In this document: piece after piece, positions 9,014-12,864 of the stretch
How the letters are laid out: the number at the start of each line of letters is the position of its first letter
Position numbering within the stretch: position 1 is the first letter of the stretch
Assembly (NCBI GenBank): GCA_008016945.1
Contig: SSGN01000212.1
Span: forward strand, 1 to 12,864
From: Flavobacteriales bacterium
Lineage (GTDB): Bacteria > Bacteroidota > Bacteroidia > Flavobacteriales > PHOS-HE28
Length of the DNA stretch: 12,864 nucleotides
Direction of reading: 5' to 3'
Notes under the pieces: model-generated
What the model was told of the DNA's origin: nothing
Databases searched by the model: none
The model's input: only the letters and a program-made list of their open reading frames with translations
Program-made: the position numbers and the translations under genes

Positions 9014-10033
9014 CTAATGCACCACGACCAGGGGTGCGGACCAGGTTCTTCGATCGCCGACCAACACCATGCGATAGGTACCTGGAGCAAGTGCTGAAAG
9101 GTCGATCCGGACCGGGGTGGCTCCCGTTGTGATCCGTTCGGTACGCATCAACTTCCCGTCCACACCGTGGATCCGGAGCTCGCCGTTCGCGGCCGCGTTG
9201 AAATGCACCTCACCCGAGCTGGGGTTCGGATACACCACCAGCGCTTCCTCCTCGCTCCGATCCGCCATACCGACCAGGGAGGTCGGGTCCAGGAGGTGAC
9301 CTTCGTGCGCCTGGGTGCCGTCGGGGTAGGTGGTGGTGGTGATCCGGAGCAGCGGATAGGGCACATCCGCTGCGTACCAGGTCAAGGTCTCGGTGAGACT
9401 GCTGTCCGATGGATCAGCGAGGTTCACCTTGTTGCGCCGGATGCGGATCAAGTGCGCATCCGGGTATTCCCCGAAGGGTAGTCGAAGCAGACCGACCTGC
9501 TCAAAGGTGATCTCGGTGGTGCCACAGTAGGCGATAAGGGCCGAGGTACTGACCGACATGAAGCAATAGGCAGCGTCCACCGGTGTACCGAGCGTGAGCG
9601 GATAGGCGGCCAACAGTGCCCCTGGGTCGTAGACCGAAGAGACCTGGGCCGTGGCGTTCAGCAGCTCCAAGCAGCGATCCGCCTGAACGTCCAACACGAT
9701 GTCGGTGGCCGGGCTTCCATCATCGGGATGGGCATGAAGCACCTGGTCCGCCTGGGGGTAGGACGCCGCCAGGGGCACCTCGGAGGCTGCACGCATGGTG
9801 TAGGAGACCCCGAAGACATCGTTGCTCTCCAGGTCAGCGAAAGGCCACACCACCGGGCGCACCACCTGAGGCACTTCCGGGATCCGTTGCAAAGCGCGCA
9901 TGTGCCAGGTGGCACCCACAACAGGGATCAGCTCGCCCCGACCGACCGATTGCGCATCAGCTGGTCGTGCGGGAAGGAACAACAGCCCGATCATCAGGCT
10001 GCGGAACAGGGTGTTCGGCGGTACCATGTGCAT
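9014..10033 (-). CDS. Secreted protein with C-terminal T9SS type A sorting domain
   Basis: This 339-aa protein is predicted to cross the inner membrane by Sec and the outer membrane by the type IX system. Residues 1-28 look like a signal peptide, cleaved about ADA|Q; starting at Met3 would serve equally well. The middle (about 30-255) is beta-rich. Its segments GLLRLPFGEYPDAHLIRIRR and TLTWYAADVPYPLLRIT resemble the body of many uncharacterised Flavobacteriales T9SS cargo proteins. No catalytic motif is seen. Residues 266-339 are a T9SS type A domain: VVYPNPSSG, then a beta-strand pattern with GVDGKLM and SALAPGTYRMVLV. Three cysteines (121, 157, 170) lie in the body. The gene sits between the tricorn-like protease and an MDR oxidoreductase, on the same strand as both. 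A weak -7-like TAGGTTCG lies at 10074-10081, 40 nt upstream of the first ATG. The substrate or role is unknown. Confidence 0.86.
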   Translation of the reverse strand: MHMVPPNTLFRSLMIGLLFLPARPADAQSVGRGELIPVVGATWHMRALQRIPEVPQVVRPVVWPFADLESNDVFGVSYTMRAASEVPLAASYPQADQVLHAHPDDGSPATDIVLDVQADRCLELLNATAQVSSVYDPGALLAAYPLTLGTPVDAAYCFMSVSTSALIAYCGTTEITFEQVGLLRLPFGEYPDAHLIRIRRNKVNLADPSDSSLTETLTWYAADVPYPLLRITTTTYPDGTQAHEGHLLDPTSLVGMADRSEEEALVVYPNPSSGEVHFNAAANGELRIHGVDGKLMRTERITTGATPVRIDLSALAPGTYRMVLVGDRRTWSAPLVVVH

Positions 10034-10072
10034 GGTCGTGCCGGGGTTTCACACGTGGTGTTCCGGCACACC

Positions 10073-10108
10073 GCGAACCTATCGGGAGCCCAGGGGAAAT
10101 GGGTTCGC
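10073..10108. other. Inverted repeat upstream of the T9SS-cargo gene
   Basis: GCGAACC (10073-10079) and GGTTCGC (10102-10108) are perfect 7-bp inverted arms around a 22-base loop. The left arm overlaps a TAGGTTCG -7-like sequence on the - strand (10074-10081). It could be an operator over the T9SS-cargo promoter, an mRNA hairpin, or chance. Confidence 0.28.
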
Positions 10109-10147
10109 CGTACATCACCGGACCAACGCTTCGCAAACGCGCACGCA

Positions 10148-10177
10148 CGTTCCGTCACCCGGAGCGGTGGGCGAACG
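10148..10177 (-). terminator. Hairpin just downstream of the MDR oxidoreductase
   Basis: CGTTC (10148-10152) pairs with GAACG (10173-10177). After a 3x3 internal loop, CACC (10156-10159) pairs with GGTG (10166-10169) around a six-base loop. It starts 11 bases past the stop codon of the oxidoreductase gene, where a terminator is expected. No U-run follows in that direction, so a canonical intrinsic terminator is not supported. Confidence 0.3.
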
Positions 10178-10188
10178 GTTGAAGTGCC

Positions 10189-11205
10189 TCACCAACGCAC
10201 CGCCACCTTGCCCATGGTGCTCCCCGAGCCGAGCGCCGCCAGTGCATCCGGTAAGCGCTCGGCCGCGAACACTTCATGCACATGCGCACGCAACTGGCCT
10301 TTGGCACAAGCATCCACCACCCCGGCGAGGCATTCTTCGATGATCGCCGGCCGATGCTCAGCGATGCGCAGCATGTTGATGCCCAGGATGCTCCGGCTCT
10401 TCATCATCAGCATGATCGGCACGACCAGGCCCATGCTCCAGACGAAACGCAACGTACCCAATGGCCCCAGCGCGCCGCGTTGTGCTCCGCCGAAGCTCAC
10501 CATGCGGCCCCCACTGCCGAGCAGCCGCATGTCCTTGGCGAAGGAGGATCCACCCACGGCGTTGAAGGACACATCGAGCCGATGTACGCCCAGGTGCTGC
10601 GCCAGCGATGCATGAGGGTCCACTTCACGACGATCGATGACATGGTGCACACCCATGGCCGCGAGGTGATCGCACTTCCGTTCCCCACTGGCCACGCCGT
10701 ACACTTCACATCCGGCCTGCAAGGCCAGCTGCACCAGCCACTGCCCCACGCCACCTGCCGCGCTATGCACCAGCACGCGCTCGCCTTGCCGCATGGGGCA
10801 CAGGATCCGCGCCGCATACCACGCCGTGCAGCCCTGTGTGGCCATGGCCATCGCCTCACCAAGCGGAACGTCGGCAGTGATCACCGCCACCGCGCGGTGG
10901 TCGGTCACCGCATATCGCGCATAGCCACCGAAGCGGGTCATCGCCACCACGCGTTGACCGACCAGTGCTCCGAGCCTCTCATCACCCACGGCCTCCACCG
11001 TGCCCACCACCTCGTAGCCCAGCACGCTCGGGAGCGGAGGCGCTTCGCGGTAGAGTCCTTTCACGGCCATCACATCGGCGTAATTCAGGCCAAAGCCTTC
11101 GCAACGGATCAACACCTCATGGGCTTTCGGCGTGGGGCGGGCATGTTCGCGCAACCGCAGCACCTGGCGCGGATCGCCGTGTGCGGAGAGGGTCCAGGCT
11201 TCCAT
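10189..11205 (-). CDS. Zinc-independent MDR oxidoreductase, quinone reductase / VAT-1 type
   Basis: This 338-aa cytoplasmic enzyme belongs to the medium-chain dehydrogenase/reductase superfamily and would reduce a quinone or another alpha,beta-unsaturated carbonyl with NAD(P)H. The N-terminal GroES-like half (about 1-120) shows GFGLNYADVMAVKGLY and LPSVLGYEVVGTVEAVG, typical of quinone oxidoreductases. The Rossmann half (about 122-265) contains the cofactor loop HSAAGGVGQWLVQLA (147-161) with AAGGVG. The catalytic and structural zinc ligands of alcohol dehydrogenases are not apparent, which fits the zinc-free QOR subgroup. SRSILGINMLRIAEHRP (270-286) resembles VAT-1-like members. The ending GKVAVRW corresponds to the usual GKvVl closing strand. 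Substrate and cofactor preference cannot be read reliably. It is 155 bp from the T9SS gene and 87 bp from the upstream secreted protein, so it may be transcribed alone. Confidence 0.9.
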   Translation of the reverse strand: MEAWTLSAHGDPRQVLRLREHARPTPKAHEVLIRCEGFGLNYADVMAVKGLYREAPPLPSVLGYEVVGTVEAVGDERLGALVGQRVVAMTRFGGYARYAVTDHRAVAVITADVPLGEAMAMATQGCTAWYAARILCPMRQGERVLVHSAAGGVGQWLVQLALQAGCEVYGVASGERKCDHLAAMGVHHVIDRREVDPHASLAQHLGVHRLDVSFNAVGGSSFAKDMRLLGSGGRMVSFGGAQRGALGPLGTLRFVWSMGLVVPIMLMMKSRSILGINMLRIAEHRPAIIEECLAGVVDACAKGQLRAHVHEVFAAERLPDALAALGSGSTMGKVAVRW

Positions 11206-11211
11206 GTTGAA

Positions 11212-11219
11212 CGAACGTA
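11212..11219 (-). promoter_or_regulatory. Weak -7-like box near the MDR oxidoreductase start
   Basis: The - strand reads TACGTTCG, one mismatch from TAnnTTTG, and ends 6 nt before the ATG at 11205. Its spacing resembles that of the boxes ahead of the tricorn-like gene and the small secreted protein gene. On its own a 7/8 match is weak. Confidence 0.25.
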
Positions 11220-11292
11220 GGGGCCGTAGCCCTTGTGGTGGAACGATGCGGACCGATGGCCACGCCCTCCGATCCGCCGCGAAGATCCTCCT

Positions 11293-11913
11293 TTACTTGT
11301 TCCCCAGCAGCCCGCTCTCGAAATCCACCACGCATTGGCGGATCGTATCCATCTCCTCGTGTTCGGCGATACAACGGGTCAAGTGATCGAGCATGGGATG
11401 CTCCACGTTGAAACGGCCGCTCGCTGATCGGGTATCGCCTTCCTTGAACCGCGCTCGGACGATCGGACCCTTGAGGTCCTTGCTTAGGTAGGCCGCGTTG
11501 CCCACATCGTAAGTGGCATACTCCATATCGTCGCGTAACATGCGCAAGTGAGCGAAACCGTTCTCGTAATAACAGACCACCCCTTCGGTCATCAACCGAA
11601 CAGGGATCGGGCCTTCCTCGTTGATACGGAACAACACCCCTTTGTACAGGAAGCCCCAGATGTCCTTACACCTCACCTTCCGCTTCGCACCGTCCTTTTC
11701 GAACACCAGGGTCCATTGGCCCATGCTGGGGTACAGATCCACGTATTCACCCACCGGCTCTCCGATCGGCTTGTAGGGGTTGGGGGTCCGCTCGCGCAGG
11801 TAGGTTTCCGCATCGGGCAGCAGATAAGCCTGAGCCTGAGCGTTTTCCCCGAACGTGAACACCATCAACCACAGGGCGGCGGCGCATCGTCCAATGCGGG
11901 TTATCAACAGCAT
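11293..11913 (-). CDS. Secreted protein of unknown function (206 aa)
   Basis: I do not recognise a named family. Residues 1-28 are a signal peptide: Arg6 and Arg9 precede the hydrophobic stretch AAALWLMVFTF, and cleavage is probably near AQA|Q or AQAQ|A. There is no lipobox, no further membrane helix and no T9SS sorting domain, so a periplasmic location is most likely. The mature part has a Pro/Tyr-rich start (TPNPYKPIGEPVGEYVDLYP). A beta-rich middle includes CKDIWGFLYKGVLFRI (82-97), a pattern I associate with uncharacterised Bacteroidota secreted proteins. A more helical C-terminus (about 172-203) has Cys181 and Cys194. Mature cysteines are at 82, 114, 181 and 194, enough for two disulfides. 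The gene lies 41 bp downstream of rsmI and 87 bp upstream of the oxidoreductase. A 7/8 -7-like box precedes it. Composition and codon use match its neighbours, so it is probably a real gene. Confidence 0.78.
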   Translation of the reverse strand: MLLITRIGRCAAALWLMVFTFGENAQAQAYLLPDAETYLRERTPNPYKPIGEPVGEYVDLYPSMGQWTLVFEKDGAKRKVRCKDIWGFLYKGVLFRINEEGPIPVRLMTEGVVCYYENGFAHLRMLRDDMEYATYDVGNAAYLSKDLKGPIVRARFKEGDTRSASGRFNVEHPMLDHLTRCIAEHEEMDTIRQCVVDFESGLLGNK

Positions 11914-11921
11914 CGTGTTGA

Positions 11922-11929
11922 CAAAGTAA
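11922..11929 (-). promoter_or_regulatory. Candidate -7-like box near the start of the 206-aa secreted protein
   Basis: The - strand reads TTACTTTG, one mismatch from TAnnTTTG, in the 41-bp gap after rsmI. It ends 8 nt before the ATG at 11913. The surrounding 11914-11930 stretch is noticeably more AT-rich than the rest of the window, which suits a promoter or an A/T-rich initiation region. Confidence 0.32.
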
Positions 11930-11954
11930 ACACCCTGATCGATCCGTTGTACAC

Positions 11955-12638
11955 CTATTCGGCACCACCCACCACCACCACGAACTCACCCCGGGGTTCG
12001 GTGCGGCCGAAATGCTCCAGCAGTTCGGCGAGGGTCCCGCGAAGGGTCTCCTCGTGCAGCTTGCTGATCTCGCGCGAGGCACTGGCCCGCCGCTCCGCCC
12101 CAAAGGTCTCGGCCAGATCGCGCAAGGTGCGTACCAAGCGGTGCGGGCTCTCGTACAGCACGATGGTGCGCTCCTCCCGACACAGCAGTTCCAGGCGGGT
12201 CCGTCGTCCCTTCTTCACCGGCAGAAAACCTTCGAAGACGAACCGGTCGCAGGGTAGGCCGCTGCACACCAAGGCCGGCACGAAGGCGGTGGCGCCGGGC
12301 AGGCATTCCACCGATACCCCTGCCTGCACCGCCGCGCGTACCAACAGGAACCCCGGATCGCTGATGGCCGGTGTGCCCGCATCGCTCACCAAGGCGAAAC
12401 GTTCACCAGCCTGCATGCGCGCCACCAACTGCTCCACCATCCGGTGTTCGTTGTGGGCGTGGAACGGGATCAGCGGCCGCTGAAGGCCAAGGTGCTGCAA
12501 CAACCGACCAGTGACCCGTGTGTCCTCAGCCACCACGCCATCCACTTCGGCCAGCACCTTCTGCGCACGGAGGGTGATGTCGTACAGGTTGCCGATCGGT
12601 GTGGGCACCAGGGTGAGGGATGAGCGCGTGGCCGACAT
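11955..12638 (-). CDS. rsmI: 16S rRNA (cytidine1402-2'-O)-methyltransferase RsmI
   Basis: RsmI methylates the ribose of C1402 in the decoding centre of 16S rRNA using AdoMet, on the small ribosomal subunit. The 227-aa protein is a tetrapyrrole-methylase-fold (SPOUT-unrelated) enzyme. Motifs in order are LVPTPIGNLYDITLRA (10-25), AEDTRVT (37-43), the AdoMet-site loop LVSDAGTPAISDPG (83-96), LPGATAFVPAL (113-123), FVFEGFLP (133-140), ESPHRL (163-168) and the closing RGEFVVVVGG. It is shorter than E. coli RsmI (286 aa) and lacks the extra C-terminal portion; I recall about 225 aa as usual for Bacteroidota. The ATG at 12638 places the PTPIGN motif about 12 residues in, as expected. The M28-type peptidase gene ends 88 bp upstream on the same strand, so co-transcription is possible. 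The small secreted protein follows 41 bp downstream. Confidence 0.95.
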   Translation of the reverse strand: MSATRSSLTLVPTPIGNLYDITLRAQKVLAEVDGVVAEDTRVTGRLLQHLGLQRPLIPFHAHNEHRMVEQLVARMQAGERFALVSDAGTPAISDPGFLLVRAAVQAGVSVECLPGATAFVPALVCSGLPCDRFVFEGFLPVKKGRRTRLELLCREERTIVLYESPHRLVRTLRDLAETFGAERRASASREISKLHEETLRGTLAELLEHFGRTEPRGEFVVVVGGAE

Positions 12639-12726
12639 GGGTGGACCCGGTGATCCGTGATGGCTTGCAGAGGGTGATGGTATGGATGCGCCCGGTGGCC
12701 GTTCGTCCGGAGCACGGTGGCCGAAA

Positions 12727-12864
12727 CTACTTGAGGGTGGTCAGGAACTCTTTCAGTAGTGCGTAAAGGTCAGCGAACTCGGTAAGGGGCAGGGTCTCCT
12801 CGCGATCGAGCACATCGTGATAGGCCGCGATACCGCCCATGGTGTACACGAAGAGCGCAGGGAC
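12727..12864 (-). CDS. C-terminal end of an M28-family peptidase-like protein (5' end outside window)
   Basis: The - strand frame is open from the window edge to a TAG at 12727-12729, giving 45 residues. The fragment contains FVYTMGGIAAYHDVLD followed by ETLPLTEFADLYALLKEF. This ending is familiar from Bacteroidota M28 zinc aminopeptidases, where a YT(L/M)GGI.AYHD segment near the C-terminus is followed by LPLT.F.DL. No catalytic residue can be checked except possibly the histidine of the AYHD motif, because the rest of the gene lies beyond base 12864. Composition matches the neighbours. It precedes rsmI on the same strand with an 88-bp gap that contains a 9-bp direct repeat (12693-12701 and 12715-12723) but no recognised promoter. 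Confidence 0.62.
   Translation of the reverse strand, partial: VPALFVYTMGGIAAYHDVLDREETLPLTEFADLYALLKEFLTTLK

Noticed and set aside
5972..9097. A 1041-codon open frame on the + strand, antisense to the tricorn-like gene
   Set aside because: The opposite strand encodes a protein with clear domains and catalytic motifs. The antisense translation is His/Val/Leu-rich with no domain, signal peptide or motif, as expected where G/C-ending codons suppress stops on the complementary frame.
12693..12723. Nine-base direct repeat CGGTGGCCG (12693-12701 and 12715-12723)
   Set aside because: It is short, GC-rich, present only twice and overlaps the end of a coding region; there is no third copy or associated element. 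Chance is sufficient.

Overview
The window reads as a chromosomal segment of a GC-rich member of the Bacteroidota, probably Flavobacteriales-like. The pointers are a C-terminal type IX secretion (T9SS) sorting domain, a periplasmic tricorn-like S41 protease, an M28-type peptidase tail, an OmpA protein with a Bacteroidota-style layout, '-7' promoter boxes close to TAnnTTTG, and starts without convincing Shine-Dalgarno sequences. Strong G/C preference at third codon positions produces very long antisense open frames, which I treat as shadows. Lineage is inference; no rRNA or tRNA gene is present to confirm it.

Layout: the window splits into two blocks that converge at about 5675-5704. The left block (1-5674) is all on the + strand: the 3' part of cobalamin-dependent methionine synthase metH, a secreted OmpA-family protein, a 304-bp non-coding stretch with several hairpins and a promoter candidate, a TolC-family outer-membrane efflux protein, and tsaB (tRNA t6A biosynthesis). 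The right block (5705-12864) is all on the - strand. In order of increasing coordinate it holds a 1083-aa tricorn-like protease, a T9SS-sorted secreted protein, a zinc-independent MDR oxidoreductase of the quinone reductase/VAT-1 type, a small secreted protein of unknown function, rsmI (16S rRNA 2'-O-methyltransferase), and the last 45 codons of an M28-family peptidase cut by the window edge.

Function: this is mostly housekeeping (methionine/B12, two RNA-modification genes) interspersed with cell-envelope and secreted proteins. Four complete gene products carry clear Sec signal peptides (OmpA, TolC, tricorn-like, unknown 206 aa) and the T9SS protein a probable one, but they do not form an obvious single pathway. 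I found no IS element, integrase, CRISPR array, tRNA, rRNA, toxin-antitoxin pair or defence cluster, and no convincing undescribed multi-gene system.

The points most worth checking are the structured non-coding region upstream of tolC, -7-like boxes only 6-8 nt from three start codons (implying near-leaderless mRNAs), the Asp-to-Asn change at the peptidoglycan-binding position of the OmpA domain, and the unrecognised secreted proteins.
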